Part shown: one piece after another, positions 53,350-63,377 of the stretch
Layout: the number at the start of each line of letters is the position of its first letter
Position numbering within the stretch: the first letter of the stretch is position 1
Assembly: GCA_963836915.1 (NCBI GenBank)
Contig: CAWILH010000002.1
Coordinates: forward strand, 3,410,001-3,474,000
Length of the DNA stretch: 64,000 nt
Origin: Cryomorpha sp963836915
Lineage (GTDB): Bacteria; Bacteroidota; Bacteroidia; Flavobacteriales_D; Cryomorphaceae
Reading direction: 5' to 3'
The notes under the pieces: model-generated
Seen by the model: the letters and a program-made list of their open reading frames with translations, nothing else
What the model was told of the DNA's origin: nothing
Databases searched by the model: none
Made by a program: the position numbers and the translations under genes

Positions 53350-55857
53350 TTAAAATGGATACCCGATACCAATATTTAAATTCCATCGCCAGCTATAGTC
53401 AGAGAGCTGATTATCAACAGGCCGGCTTTCATTCAGGTTTTCGATGTAGGAATTGTATTGGTCTTTGGGTTGAAAGAGCCATCGCTCACCGGGATCTAGG
53501 GAAGGATCCTTGATCTGGAGCGCCACATCGAGCCGGATCAAGAAAAAGTCAAAATTCAAACGCATGCCTGTTCCCGCGCCAAAAGCTATCTCACGTATGA
53601 AGCGACTGGTCTCAAAATCGGCACCCGGTCTGGCCGGGTCTGCATTTATCGTCCAAATATTCCCTGCATCCAAGAACAGGGCTCCTTCTAGCACATCGAT
53701 CAGATCGAAGCGGTATTCAATATTTGCTTCAAGCAATATATCTCCGATTTTGTCAAAGCTGCGCTCCGGATCCCTAAATGAGCCCGGCCCGAGGGTACGC
53801 GCCTGCCAGGCCCTGATGTCATTGGCTCCCCCGCCAAAAAAGCTTTTCTCGAAAGGGAGTACATTCAAATTTTTGAGCGGAACCCCGATGCCGCCTGAAA
53901 GCCGGTATGCCGTGCTCATTTTTTCATTGTGGTTTCGGTAATACCTAAAGTCGTGCTGGGTCTTGATGTATTGGGCAAAGGGAATATTCAGAATTTGATA
54001 GCTCCCAGTGGTGTCGGCAGTGGCAGCGCTAAGCTCGAATAGCCCGCGCAATACATTTCCGGCGCTTTCTAACTCGCCGTGGTAGAAGTAGAAGTTCTTT
54101 CCTTTCTGGGCAGTGTTTTGGGTATTAAAGGTATAGGCTATTTTCGAGTCGACGATGAAATGATCTTGAAAGCTGTTTATCAAAAATAGATCTCCTATTT
54201 GCTGGAGCTGCTGATTGAAGGCTTCTGAACGGAAGATTTTGATCAGGCTCACTTCTACTGGGCTGATGCTCCATTTCTTTTGGCTCGATTCCGACCATTT
54301 ATAGGCTATGGAACCGAAAGAGCGCGTGCGCTCGTAGTCGGGTCTGCGCTGGTAGGAGAGATTTGCAGTAAGTATGGTTTTCGGGTCGGCCGATTTTGCG
54401 AAGCGCTCAGTTTTAATCGGTAGCAGAAATCGCGGAAAGGTAAGGGCTATCTCTGGGCCAAACTCGATGGTGTTCAGATTGAAATTATTGCGGACATTCC
54501 CGTCATTATTGTTGCCGGTGCCCGATGCGGTGAGCAATTGCTGTGCCTCGGCACCACCCGAAACATTGATGTCCAGCTTTTCGGCGCCCCCAAATATATT
54601 TTTGTTTTGATAGCTCACCGTCCCAGCAATCCCTAAGAATCCGCCGCGATTCGTGCCGCTCCATTCGAAAGCGAAGTTCTGCTTACGGTCAGGGGTAAGG
54701 TTGATGGTGCAGTTCAGCCGGTTATTTTCTTCACTGTCTTCGGTAGGCTCAAACCGTATACTGGCCGAGCTGACGATAGGCAGGGCGGTAAGGCGGCGGT
54801 AGGTGCGTGTTACTTGGTCTATCTGATAGTATTCTTCGGTTTTGAAAAGGGTATTTTGTGCCAATACCTTTGGTTTTACTTCCAATTGATGTTGATCGAT
54901 GATCGTGTAATCATTGATCTTCAAGGTGTCTATTGGCGGTATTTCCTTTTGCCGTGAGAGCGGCCGGTCTATAATATTGATCCGGTCGATGGTGTATTTC
55001 CGATAGGGTACGGTCAGGAGCGAGTCGGGATCTCCCGAATAAGGTATCTTTCTCGGTATTACGCCCATGGTAAGATGGACGGTATGGTTATTAAGGGCGC
55101 TGTCTACGTCAAAGTAGATCAACTCTTTATTGAAATTATAATATCCCAAATTCCGAAGTTTCATGTTCAGCGCGTCCCGTTCATCATCCAGGGCATCGAT
55201 GTTGAATTGGCTTCCCGGCTTTAGGGTATTTCGATTCTTGCGCAGGTCGTCCGTATATATTTGGATCGATTCATCGCTTATGCGAAAGTCCAGTTTTTGG
55301 ATTTTATAGGGCGTCCTTCCCGTTACATTATAGACCACACGCATACGCTGCTTCCTGTAGTTGGGCTTCTCTTGGGTACTCACGGAAGCGTCAAACCAAC
55401 CGTGCTTCACGAGGTAGGTCTGCAATTGCTCAGCGCTGCGCGAGGTGATCGAAGAGTCATAAACCACCGGCGCTTCGCCCACAGTTTCTCGCCACCAAGA
55501 GCCGAATGGCTTCAACTCTTTGGGATCTTTTCCCTTTTTCAGCCGTTTTGCATTTTTCTTCTCCAGCTTTTCCCGCCGTTTGGCATTGCGCGATTCAAAC
55601 TTATCGGGGTTGGGCACATTATAGGCCCATACATAAAGCGGAAAGATTCCAAATATTTTCCTGTTGGGCTGTTGACGCACCAGGTTCGATAGGGCATCTT
55701 TGTCTACTGCGATATTATCCGTTAATTTGATTTCATTGTCGGCCAGCAATAGCTCATCGGATGCAAGCCGCTTAGTGGTATTGCACGATGTACAGGCAAT
55801 TGCCAAAGCGCAGAAAAGCACCAAGCGAAAGGATGGATAATAGCGTTTCGGAACCAA
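53350..55857 (-). CDS. tamL: TamL-like translocation and assembly module lipoprotein (Omp85 family)
   Basis: TTG 55857 is chosen because it gives the lipoprotein signal VLFCALAIACTSC (lipid Cys about residue 24); the frame is open to 55917, but that would overlap the divergent gene. POTRA-like repeats follow (YNVTGRTPYKIQKLDFRI, MGVIPRKIPY), then a C-terminal Omp85 beta-barrel with the conserved FFGGGANDIRAWQARTLGPG and the final strand WNLNIGIGYPF. In Bacteroidota the lipoprotein form of TamA is TamL, which works with TamB in outer-membrane biogenesis; tamB is not in this window. Confidence 0.88.
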   Translation of the reverse strand: MVPKRYYPSFRLVLFCALAIACTSCNTTKRLASDELLLADNEIKLTDNIAVDKDALSNLVRQQPNRKIFGIFPLYVWAYNVPNPDKFESRNAKRREKLEKKNAKRLKKGKDPKELKPFGSWWRETVGEAPVVYDSSITSRSAEQLQTYLVKHGWFDASVSTQEKPNYRKQRMRVVYNVTGRTPYKIQKLDFRISDESIQIYTDDLRKNRNTLKPGSQFNIDALDDERDALNMKLRNLGYYNFNKELIYFDVDSALNNHTVHLTMGVIPRKIPYSGDPDSLLTVPYRKYTIDRINIIDRPLSRQKEIPPIDTLKINDYTIIDQHQLEVKPKVLAQNTLFKTEEYYQIDQVTRTYRRLTALPIVSSASIRFEPTEDSEENNRLNCTINLTPDRKQNFAFEWSGTNRGGFLGIAGTVSYQNKNIFGGAEKLDINVSGGAEAQQLLTASGTGNNNDGNVRNNFNLNTIEFGPEIALTFPRFLLPIKTERFAKSADPKTILTANLSYQRRPDYERTRSFGSIAYKWSESSQKKWSISPVEVSLIKIFRSEAFNQQLQQIGDLFLINSFQDHFIVDSKIAYTFNTQNTAQKGKNFYFYHGELESAGNVLRGLFELSAATADTTGSYQILNIPFAQYIKTQHDFRYYRNHNEKMSTAYRLSGGIGVPLKNLNVLPFEKSFFGGGANDIRAWQARTLGPGSFRDPERSFDKIGDILLEANIEYRFDLIDVLEGALFLDAGNIWTINADPARPGADFETSRFIREIAFGAGTGMRLNFDFFLIRLDVALQIKDPSLDPGERWLFQPKDQYNSYIENLNESRPVDNQLSDYSWRWNLNIGIGYPF

Positions 55858-55876
55858 ACTTAAATCAAAAGAGCAA

Positions 55877-56626
55877 ATGACGGGGAAATTAACCAAAAGC
55901 CAGTCAAAGTATATCAAATCGCTTCAACAAAAAAAATACCGTGATTTAAACGGCCAGTTTCTGGTAGAAGGTGTGAAGCTCATGCAGGAAGCCATAGATA
56001 CAGGGTTTCCTCTAGATTTCATAGCCTTTACCGGAAGGGAAGCAGACTATGATTTTGATTTTCCAGTCCCCGCATTTCAGCTTTCGCCCAAGGAGCTTTC
56101 GCAAATTTCAGCGCTTAAATCGCCCAATAGGATCCTTGCGGTATGTAATATTCCGAAAGTTGAGCCATCCCTTGATCCTGAATTTCCAGCCATAGCCCTC
56201 GATGCGATCAGCGACCCGGGAAATTTGGGTACGATCGTAAGATTGGCCGACTGGTTTGGCATCACGCAAATCTTCTGTTCACCAGATTCGGTAGATTGCT
56301 TCAATCCAAAAGTGGTACAAGCCACTATGGGCAGCATATTCAGGTTGCGATTGGTCTATACCGATTTAGAAGTACTTATCAGGGGGCTTCCCGCCAATTT
56401 CCCGACCTATCTGGCAGACATGGATGGCAAATCGATCTATGATATTGCGATAGCGGCACCTTATTTCCTTCTCATGGGATCAGAATCCCACGGCGCCAGC
56501 GATACGCTCAAGGCTCTGGTGTCTACAAAGGTTTCTATCCCAAAATCTGGTCAGGGAGAATCTCTTAATGTGGCCATGTCGACAGGAATTATTCTATCTG
56601 AATTTAAGAGAAAGCTTTCAAGCTAA
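55877..56626 (+). CDS. TrmH/SpoU family RNA 2'-O-methyltransferase
   Basis: The 249-residue protein is an SPOUT enzyme that methylates ribose in rRNA or tRNA. The three motifs are ALDAISDPGNLGTIVRLADW (motif 1), FLLMGSESHGAS (motif 2) and IPKSGQGESLNVAMSTGII (motif 3). A substrate-binding N-terminal domain (KYRDLNGQFLVEGVKLMQEA) precedes. It starts 19 bases from the divergent tamL and overlaps the tail of the FAD gene by 23 bases. Confidence 0.93.
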   Translation: MTGKLTKSQSKYIKSLQQKKYRDLNGQFLVEGVKLMQEAIDTGFPLDFIAFTGREADYDFDFPVPAFQLSPKELSQISALKSPNRILAVCNIPKVEPSLDPEFPAIALDAISDPGNLGTIVRLADWFGITQIFCSPDSVDCFNPKVVQATMGSIFRLRLVYTDLEVLIRGLPANFPTYLADMDGKSIYDIAIAAPYFLLMGSESHGASDTLKALVSTKVSIPKSGQGESLNVAMSTGIILSEFKRKLSS

Positions 56627-58157
56627 GGGCCACAGCTTCAGCGCTTTTTTGTCCATCTATGGCAGCAGAGACGATGCCGCCCGCGTAGCCCGCGCCTTCA
56701 CCAGCAGGATAGAGCCCAGCCACTTCGGTATGCTCCATACGCTCATTTCGCGGTATGCGCACCGGCGATGATGTGCGCGATTCGGTGGCCACCAGCACCG
56801 CTTCATTGGTGTAATAGCCATGCATCTTCTGTCCGAATACTTTTAAGGCTTCCGCCAATCTGGTATGCACCGCTTCAGGTAGGCAGTCTCTAAGTTCGGC
56901 TGACTGCAGCCCTGGTTGGTAGCTACATTTCGGCAGGTTTGAACTCAGCTTTTTTGCTGTAAAGTCGATCATGCGCTGTGCCGGTGCCACTTGGGTAGAG
57001 CCGCCAAGTTTCCAAGCAGCCTGCTCTACAGCACGCTGGTAATCTAAGGCCAGCAATGGGTTTCCGGTTGACTTGGCGTCGTAGTCTTTTTCGCCTATGG
57101 CCACCACCAGCCCCGAATTTGCATAGGGATTGTTTCGCTTCGACGGTGACCATCCATTGGTGACTATCTCACCGGGAGCGGTGGCGCAAGGGGCTATGAT
57201 ACCCCCCGGACACATACAGAAGGAATAGACTCCGCGGCCTTCTACCTGATGCACCAGGCTATACGAAGCCGCAGGAAGGTACTCGCCCCGTGCGCGGGTC
57301 TTATATTGAATTTGGTCGATGATGTCTTGCGGATGCTCCACCCGCACCCCAAGGGCAAAGGGTTTGGCTTCGATCTTGATCTTTCGCTTATGCAAAAGCT
57401 CAAAAATATCGCGTGCCGAGTGGCCGGTAGCCAATATAAGCCGCTCGCAGGGCAGCCATTCTCCCTGGTTCACTTCGATTTGCGTTAAGCTGCCGCTCAG
57501 CGCACAAAGGTCGGTGAGCTTGGTCTCAAACCTAATCTCCCCGCCCGAACCGATAATATACTCCCTGATTTTTTCGATCAGCTTGGGTAGTTTATTGGTT
57601 CCGATATGGGGATGGGCTTCTATCAAAATAGATTCGGGAGCTCCGAAAGCTACCAAGAGATTTAAGATACTGTCTACGCTGCCGCGTTTCTTGGAGCGTG
57701 TGTAGAGCTTGCCATCGCTGTAGGTGCCCGCGCCGCCTTCGCCAAAGCAATAATTAGATTCGGGATTTACCAGATGCTCTTTATTGAGAAGGGCAAGGTC
57801 GCGCCTTCGCGCCCGCACATTTTTGCCGCGCTCCAGGATGATGGGCTTTAAGCCTTGCGCTATAAGCTCTATCGCAGCAAAAAGACCACATGGGCCGCTT
57901 CCGGCTATGAAGACTGTTTTGGCACCATTCACATTTATCTCCGGAAGGCGAAAACCCACCTTTTCGGAAGCCGAGCCTTTGGGGGTAATATCAAATTTCA
58001 TACGCACTACGATCGGCTTGCGCCGGGCATCGATAGATCGTTTGATCAGGGTATAGCTCTCGGAATTTTTTAAGCCTTCGCGGCGCAGTGCGGTATTTAC
58101 AGCAGCTTCGTCTTCAGCCAGTTCAGGCTCAAGTGCTATGTCCACGCTGCGGCTCAT
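56604..58157 (-). CDS. FAD-dependent dehydrogenase of the COG2509 type
   Basis: The 517-residue flavoprotein has the dinucleotide motif TVFIAGSGPCGLFAAIEL at about residue 80, GGAGTYSDGKLYTRSK, LILATGHSARDIFELL and the C-terminal GLYPAGEGAGYAGGIVSAAI with the second FAD contact. The N-terminal 75 residues form a separate helical domain (ALRREGLKNSESYTLIKRSI). Substrate unknown. It lies directly behind porT on the same strand with no gap, so both are probably co-transcribed. Confidence 0.88.
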   Translation of the reverse strand: MSRSVDIALEPELAEDEAAVNTALRREGLKNSESYTLIKRSIDARRKPIVVRMKFDITPKGSASEKVGFRLPEINVNGAKTVFIAGSGPCGLFAAIELIAQGLKPIILERGKNVRARRRDLALLNKEHLVNPESNYCFGEGGAGTYSDGKLYTRSKKRGSVDSILNLLVAFGAPESILIEAHPHIGTNKLPKLIEKIREYIIGSGGEIRFETKLTDLCALSGSLTQIEVNQGEWLPCERLILATGHSARDIFELLHKRKIKIEAKPFALGVRVEHPQDIIDQIQYKTRARGEYLPAASYSLVHQVEGRGVYSFCMCPGGIIAPCATAPGEIVTNGWSPSKRNNPYANSGLVVAIGEKDYDAKSTGNPLLALDYQRAVEQAAWKLGGSTQVAPAQRMIDFTAKKLSSNLPKCSYQPGLQSAELRDCLPEAVHTRLAEALKVFGQKMHGYYTNEAVLVATESRTSSPVRIPRNERMEHTEVAGLYPAGEGAGYAGGIVSAAIDGQKSAEAVALSLKAFS

Positions 58158-58871
58158 CTAACCTTCGAAAGTAAGTGTCACCAAAAAGGTGCGGCTACGG
58201 AGCGACTCCAGCGGATTTGAAAATTGGGTAGCTTCGGGAATCAATAGGTTCTTCACGCCAACGGCCATTTTTAACTCTATTCCAAATTTGAAATAAGGGA
58301 GAAAAAAGTCGGCGCCACCGCCAAACTCCATCGCAAAATCTGTCTGGTCGGTTTTCACGATAATCTCATCGGCGACTTCGTTTTTGACATCCTTTTCAGA
58401 TTGCATATCAAGCTTGAAACGCGACCCGACCACCGCGTAGGCGGCAAAATTTCCCAATCGGTCTGTTCTAAATTTAAAATTGATCGGAAAATCAATATAG
58501 GTTGATTCCACGCGCTTTTCAAAAACTTCTACAACGTCTGGAGAAGTATAAAAAACGTAATTCAGCGCCCGCTCTTCAAAACTTAGGGTCGGAATGAATC
58601 GGATAGAAATGTTCTTGGTAAGGTTCAAGGAAGTGATAATTCCTATTGCGAAGCCTGACTGATTGTCGGTGTTCACGCTGAGCAAAGAATCCTGTGATGC
58701 CAGATCGGCCTTACGCTCTATGTAAAAGTCGGCACTATTGAAGCCCAATAAGAATCCAAAATGGTAGGGCCTTCTATCAAAAGAACCCAGGTTAATAGGC
58801 TTATACCCCTTCTGAGCCAAGGCTGAAAGACTGATAAAACTGAAAAAGAGAAATATGGAAAGCTTGCGCAA
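58158..58871 (-). CDS. porT: PorT-like type IX secretion / gliding protein
   Basis: TTG 58871 gives MRKLSIFLFFSF and a signal peptide cut at SALAQ; residues upstream of it are not signal-like. The mature part is a small beta-barrel with GYKPINLGSFDRRPYHFGFLLG at the start, matching PorT/SprT proteins needed for type IX secretion. The 237-residue length is typical. It sits between ubiE and the FAD gene, an arrangement usual in Bacteroidota. It is the second type IX component in this window besides PorP/SprF. Confidence 0.85.
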   Translation of the reverse strand: MRKLSIFLFFSFISLSALAQKGYKPINLGSFDRRPYHFGFLLGFNSADFYIERKADLASQDSLLSVNTDNQSGFAIGIITSLNLTKNISIRFIPTLSFEERALNYVFYTSPDVVEVFEKRVESTYIDFPINFKFRTDRLGNFAAYAVVGSRFKLDMQSEKDVKNEVADEIIVKTDQTDFAMEFGGGADFFLPYFKFGIELKMAVGVKNLLIPEATQFSNPLESLRSRTFLVTLTFEG

Positions 58872-58935
58872 AGATTCTGTTTTAAAGCTAATAAAACGAT
58901 TAGAAGACAGGATTAGTATCCTGCCCACCGAAGCA

Positions 58936-58943
58936 CAAATTTA
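58936..58943 (-). promoter_or_regulatory. Candidate -7 promoter element upstream of porT
   Basis: TAAATTTG on the minus strand matches TAnnTTTG, 64 bases before TTG 58871. The -33 box is not clear. Confidence 0.3.
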
Positions 58944-59047
58944 CTACACTTTTTAGAGTTGACTATTCTGGAAAGGATCATTGTGGTGCGCGACTGGTGA
59001 AGCTGACCGCAGTCTCTCTATATTTATGGAGTGAAAAGTGGCGCGAT

Positions 59048-59776
59048 CTATTTTTCCCCAACATATATGGATGCGATTCCACCCGTAACGGGTTGAATGG
59101 TAATATCCTTGAAACCCACCTTATTCATAATGTCAGCAAATTCCTTTCCTTCTGGAAATGCAAGTACCGATTGAGGGAGATAGCTATACGCCGATTTATC
59201 TTTTGACACCACCTTGCCAACGGTGGGCATGATCATTTTGAAATATGCAAAGTAGATCTGCTTCAGCGGAAAACCCTTGGGCTTTGAGAATTCGAGTACC
59301 ACGGCTTTTCCGCCAGTACGTAATACCCGATACATTTCCGATAGGCCGGGCACCAAATTTTGAAAATTACGAACTCCAAAGCCAACGGTAAGTGCATCGA
59401 AGGCTCCATCTTCAAAGGGCAAGGCTTCGCTGTCGCCGTGCACAAATTCCATTTTTTCCGTAAGGCTTCGATCCTTGATTTTTTTTCGGCCTACATCGAG
59501 CATTCCTTTTGAAATATCGATTCCTACGACTTTTTCAGGATTCAACTTCATAGCTTCGAAAGCAAAATCGCCCGTGCCGGTGGCTACGTCCAGAATGGCC
59601 TTTGGCTGTAATTCTTCGAGCTGCTTGATGGCTTTCTTACGCCACCGCTTATCGATGCCGGCCGAGAAAAAATGGTTTAAGAAATCGTATTTGCCGGAGA
59701 TATTGTCGAACATCGCAGCTACCTGATCTTTCTTGGACTGCTCGCTGCCGTAGGGCGTTATAGTATCGTGCTCCAT
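59048..59776 (-). CDS. ubiE: Demethylmenaquinone methyltransferase
   Basis: The enzyme makes menaquinone in the respiratory quinone pathway. It is 242 residues with the family start VAAMFDNISGKYDFLNHFFS, the SAM motif AILDVATGTGDFAF, VVGIDISKGMLDVGRKKI, FDALTVGFGVRNFQNL and a C-terminal VTGGIASIYVG. The 176-base gap to porT downstream has a candidate porT promoter, so they may not be one transcript. Confidence 0.96.
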   Translation of the reverse strand: MEHDTITPYGSEQSKKDQVAAMFDNISGKYDFLNHFFSAGIDKRWRKKAIKQLEELQPKAILDVATGTGDFAFEAMKLNPEKVVGIDISKGMLDVGRKKIKDRSLTEKMEFVHGDSEALPFEDGAFDALTVGFGVRNFQNLVPGLSEMYRVLRTGGKAVVLEFSKPKGFPLKQIYFAYFKMIMPTVGKVVSKDKSAYSYLPQSVLAFPEGKEFADIMNKVGFKDITIQPVTGGIASIYVGEK

Positions 59777-59812
59777 TTATTTTTTTTCCGGTAGTGCAAC
59801 GCCTGCGGCGGT

Positions 59813-60811
59813 TTATTGTTGAAGTTGTTTCTTGGCTTCCGCCAAAAGCTGCGATTTCTCAATGGGTACTACGCCCACCTTTTCGCATACCAGCCCACCG
59901 GCCAGGTTAGATAGGCCGGCCATGAAGCGTACATCGGTTTTGAGCGCGATGCAGAGCGAAGCTACAGCGATCACAGTATCACCAGCACCCGATACATCAG
60001 AGATCTTTCGGATATGGGCTGGGATCTGCACGCTACCCGATTGGTCTTTTACGAATACGCCAAGCTCGCTTAAGGTGATCAGCGAGATCTCATTTTCGAT
60101 CTGCGCTTCGAGTTCTGCCACAGCTCTTTCTAAAGAGCCATTCTCTTTTTTGTCAATGTCTATTTTCAGCCCTTCCGAGAGCTCTTTAAGGTTTGGTTTA
60201 AAAAGACTTACCCCTTTATAAGCAAAGAAATTTAGTTTTTTTGGATCCACTGTTGTTGGTATTCCCTCCCGCTTGGCCATCGCTATCGTAATGTCTATTA
60301 CCGTTGGCGTAAGCAAGCCCTTATTATAATCTTCAAAGATGATCACGTCGGGCTTTTCTTTGGCTATCAATTCTTCTATTCGAGCTATAAAGGCTTGTTC
60401 TTCGCTGGGGTTTAGCGACTTGGTCGACTCTTCATCTACCCGCACCACATGTTGATGGTTGCTTATCACTCTGGTCTTTACAGTGGTAGGCCGACTCTCT
60501 GAATGTACGATGCCAGCTGCCGATATGCCCGAGTTTTCGAGGAGCGCCACTAATTCTTCTCCCTTTTGATCCGCTCCTGCCACCGCGCATATAATGGGTT
60601 TTGCGCCAAGCGAAACCAGATTGAGCGCTACGTTTGCAGCCCCGCCCAGTCTATTTTCTTTATCGGTCACCTGCACCACAGGCACAGGCGCTTCGGGCGA
60701 TATTCTATCCACTCGCCCCCAAAGATAGGCGTCTATCATCACATCGCCGATCACCAGTACGGTGAGTTTCTCAAAATTCTCAAAGAGCGATTCGATACTT
60801 TTTTCGTCCAT
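59813..60811 (-). CDS. rfaE1: D-glycero-beta-D-manno-heptose-7-phosphate kinase
   Basis: ATG 60811 (MDEKSIESLFENF) is preferred; the open frame extends to 60898 but overlaps the upstream aminotransferase. The PfkB fold shows VLVIGDVMIDAYLWG, RLGGAANVALNLVSLGA and the catalytic block ISDVSGAGDTVIAVASL with the Gly-Ala-Gly-Asp anion hole. RfaE1 kinases supply ADP-heptose for LPS inner core. The start overlaps the aminotransferase stop as TGATG, so translation is likely coupled. A heptose cytidylyl/adenylyl partner domain is not attached. Confidence 0.85.
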   Translation of the reverse strand: MDEKSIESLFENFEKLTVLVIGDVMIDAYLWGRVDRISPEAPVPVVQVTDKENRLGGAANVALNLVSLGAKPIICAVAGADQKGEELVALLENSGISAAGIVHSESRPTTVKTRVISNHQHVVRVDEESTKSLNPSEEQAFIARIEELIAKEKPDVIIFEDYNKGLLTPTVIDITIAMAKREGIPTTVDPKKLNFFAYKGVSLFKPNLKELSEGLKIDIDKKENGSLERAVAELEAQIENEISLITLSELGVFVKDQSGSVQIPAHIRKISDVSGAGDTVIAVASLCIALKTDVRFMAGLSNLAGGLVCEKVGVVPIEKSQLLAEAKKQLQQ

Positions 60812-62016
60812 CAGTTCAGTTTTCCCAGAGCTTCCTTGAGTCGCTTCCCGGCTTCGGTAAGGTCGGCTTCGCTTGCTGCATAAGATATTCGCAGGCATTC
60901 GGGGGAGCCGAAGGCGGCACCGCTCACGGTGGCTACGTGGCCTTCGCTCAATATATATTCGGCCAGGTCGTCACTGTCTTTTATGGTTACTCCGCCATGG
61001 CTTTTGCCAAAGAATGAAGATATTCTCGGAAACATATAAAATGCACCCTGTGGATTATTGATTTCAACTCCCGGTATTTCCGAAAGGAGCTTACCCACCA
61101 GGCCGCGACGCTCCTTGAATTTATCGCGCATATAATGAGTGTCGGCAGGATCGGCTTCTATCGCTGCCTTGGCCGCACGTTGCGAAATGCCCGATGCGCC
61201 CGAGGTAAATTGCCCTTGTAGCTTGGTGCAAGCCTGCGCGATCCAGAGGGGGGCACCGAGATAACCTATTCGCCAGCCGGTCATCGCATACGCTTTTGAT
61301 ACCCCATTTACCGTGATCACCTGTTGGTAAATGCTGTCAATAGAAGCAAGGCTAAAGTGGCTTTCGGTATAATTGATCTGCTCATAGATCTCATCGCTGA
61401 TCACCAAAATATTCGGGTTTTCTTCCAGCACCAGAGCTATAGCCCTTAGCTCGCTTTCGCTAAATACCGATCCGCTGGGATTGCAGGGCGAGCTGAATAC
61501 CATCATCCTAGTTTTTGGCGTGATGTGCTTTTTCAACGTTTCGGCGCTCACCTTATAGTCTTCTTCTATGCTGCTCTCAATAACGATTGGCGTCGCTCCG
61601 GCCATTTTTACCATCTCCACATAAGAGACCCAATAAGGTGCAGGTAGCAGCACTTCGTCGCCATCATTTAGCACGCTGAGCAGCACATTGGCTATAGATT
61701 GCTTCGCGCCCGTAGATACCACGATCTGATCTGGCGTATAGGTAATTCCATTATCGCGTTTGAACTTTTTGCAAATAGACTCCCGGAAATCGGCATAACC
61801 GTTCACCGGCATATAATAGCTGTAATTTTCGTCGATCGCTTTCTTGGCAGCATCTTTTACGAAGTCGGGCGTATTGAAGTCGGGCTCACCGAGGCTCAGG
61901 CTTACCACATTGATTCCCTTGGCTTCTAGCTCGCGGCTCTTGCGTGACATAGCCAGAGTGGCCGACTCACTGAGTCTTTGAAGCATCTTTGATACTTCCT
62001 TATTCATATTTTCCAT
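60811..62016 (-). CDS. Class I/II pyridoxal-phosphate aminotransferase (aspartate aminotransferase-like)
   Basis: The PLP lysine lies in VNGVSKAYAMTGWRIGYL, and the family marks GLNxGEPDF-like SLSLGEPDFNTPDF, VVSTGAKQSIANVL, PCNPSGSVF, VISDEIYEQI and SYAASEADL follow. The length is 401 residues; MENMNKEVSK or a methionine at codon 11 are possible starts. It likely transfers amino groups between aspartate or related amino acids and 2-oxoglutarate; the exact substrate is uncertain. Confidence 0.93.
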   Translation of the reverse strand: MENMNKEVSKMLQRLSESATLAMSRKSRELEAKGINVVSLSLGEPDFNTPDFVKDAAKKAIDENYSYYMPVNGYADFRESICKKFKRDNGITYTPDQIVVSTGAKQSIANVLLSVLNDGDEVLLPAPYWVSYVEMVKMAGATPIVIESSIEEDYKVSAETLKKHITPKTRMMVFSSPCNPSGSVFSESELRAIALVLEENPNILVISDEIYEQINYTESHFSLASIDSIYQQVITVNGVSKAYAMTGWRIGYLGAPLWIAQACTKLQGQFTSGASGISQRAAKAAIEADPADTHYMRDKFKERRGLVGKLLSEIPGVEINNPQGAFYMFPRISSFFGKSHGGVTIKDSDDLAEYILSEGHVATVSGAAFGSPECLRISYAASEADLTEAGKRLKEALGKLN

Positions 62017-62042
62017 TCCTGCGAAATTAGAATTTTTTGCGA

Positions 62043-63242
62043 TCAGTTGGTTTTGCCGGGATAAGCTTCCAGCGCTTTCTCAATGATCGTTAATGCTCTT
62101 CCCATATCTTTGATGCTGAGCACATAAGCCACTCTCACTTCTTTCTCGCCCTGTCCGGGAGTGATGTAGAAGCCTGTGCCGGGAGCGAGCATCAATGTCT
62201 CATTTTTATAAGAGAATGACTCTAGCAGCCAGCGGCAAAAGCGGTCAGAATTATCAATCGGCAATTCGAGCATGCAGTAGAACGCGCCTTTGGGCAATGG
62301 GCATCGCACTCCAGGAATTTTGTTGAGCCCTGCAACCAAGAAATTCCGTCGCGCGGTGTATTCTTCGATCACATCATCAAAATAGCTCTGGGGTGTCTCT
62401 AGGGCTGCTTCGGCCGCCAGCTGCCCAAAAGTTGGGGGACTCAGCCTTGCTTGTGCAAATTTCATTGCTGCTTTTCGTACATCGGCATTTCGCGTGATGA
62501 GCGCACCGATCCTGGCACCGCACATGGAGTAGCGCTTTGATACCGAATCAATCAATATCACATTATCATCTAGGTTTTTGATATTGTACACGCTGAATGG
62601 GGTAGCGCCATCATAGCAAAACTCGCGGTACACTTCATCTGCTATCAGGTATAGGTCATGCTTTCGCACCAGATCGGCGATGGCGGTAATTTCTTCTCGG
62701 CTGTATAAATATCCTGTCGGATTACCGGGATTACAAAGCACGATACCCTTGGTACGCCCGTTGATCAATCTTTCAAAATCAACAACCGATGGAAGGGCAA
62801 ACCCATCTTCGATGCTCGCGGTAACGGGTCTTACTATCGCTCCGGCCTGTGTAGAAAAGCCGCTGTAATTCGCGTAATAAGGCTCCGGGATTATTACTTC
62901 ATCGCCAATATTAAAGCAGGTCATCATGGCAAAAGTCAACGCTTCCGACCCGCCGGTGGTCACCATAATATCTTCGGTATTTACGGGAATGCCGACTCCT
63001 TGATAATATTTGGCCAGTTTCTCGCGGTATTCTTCAAAACCTTCAGAACTGGAATATTCAATAACCTTTCGGTCTATTTGCTTCATTCGCTCCATCACCA
63101 CGGCGGGAGTCTCGATATCGGGCTGGCCGATATTGAGATGGATCACATGCACTCCTTTGGCTTTGGCCGCAGTGGCGTAGGGCATCAATTTTCGTATAGG
63201 CGACTCGGGCATTGCTGCCGCTTTTTTCGATAGACTTGGCAT
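62043..63242 (-). CDS. Class I/II pyridoxal-phosphate aminotransferase
   Basis: A second enzyme of the same fold follows upstream by 26 bases. Its PLP lysine is in IDSVSKRYSMCGARIGAL; other marks are HLNIGQPDIETPAVVM, VTTGGSEALTFAMMTCF, NPGNPTGYLYSREE, IADEVYREF and YVLSIKDMGRAL. Length 399 residues. It differs strongly from its neighbour, so the two are old paralogues with different substrates. The 135 bases upstream have no recognised gene. Confidence 0.92.
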   Translation of the reverse strand: MPSLSKKAAAMPESPIRKLMPYATAAKAKGVHVIHLNIGQPDIETPAVVMERMKQIDRKVIEYSSSEGFEEYREKLAKYYQGVGIPVNTEDIMVTTGGSEALTFAMMTCFNIGDEVIIPEPYYANYSGFSTQAGAIVRPVTASIEDGFALPSVVDFERLINGRTKGIVLCNPGNPTGYLYSREEITAIADLVRKHDLYLIADEVYREFCYDGATPFSVYNIKNLDDNVILIDSVSKRYSMCGARIGALITRNADVRKAAMKFAQARLSPPTFGQLAAEAALETPQSYFDDVIEEYTARRNFLVAGLNKIPGVRCPLPKGAFYCMLELPIDNSDRFCRWLLESFSYKNETLMLAPGTGFYITPGQGEKEVRVAYVLSIKDMGRALTIIEKALEAYPGKTN

Positions 63243-63377
63243 CTTTTTGACCTTAGTTTTTGCGAATGCAAAAGTCTGAAAATTCTTGGGGTAAAAAAAT
63301 AAGCGATTAGATGGCTTTTGATTTGAGATGCCTTCTAAATGTCCAAGCTGAGAGCGAGTTCATAATAACCACACCCA

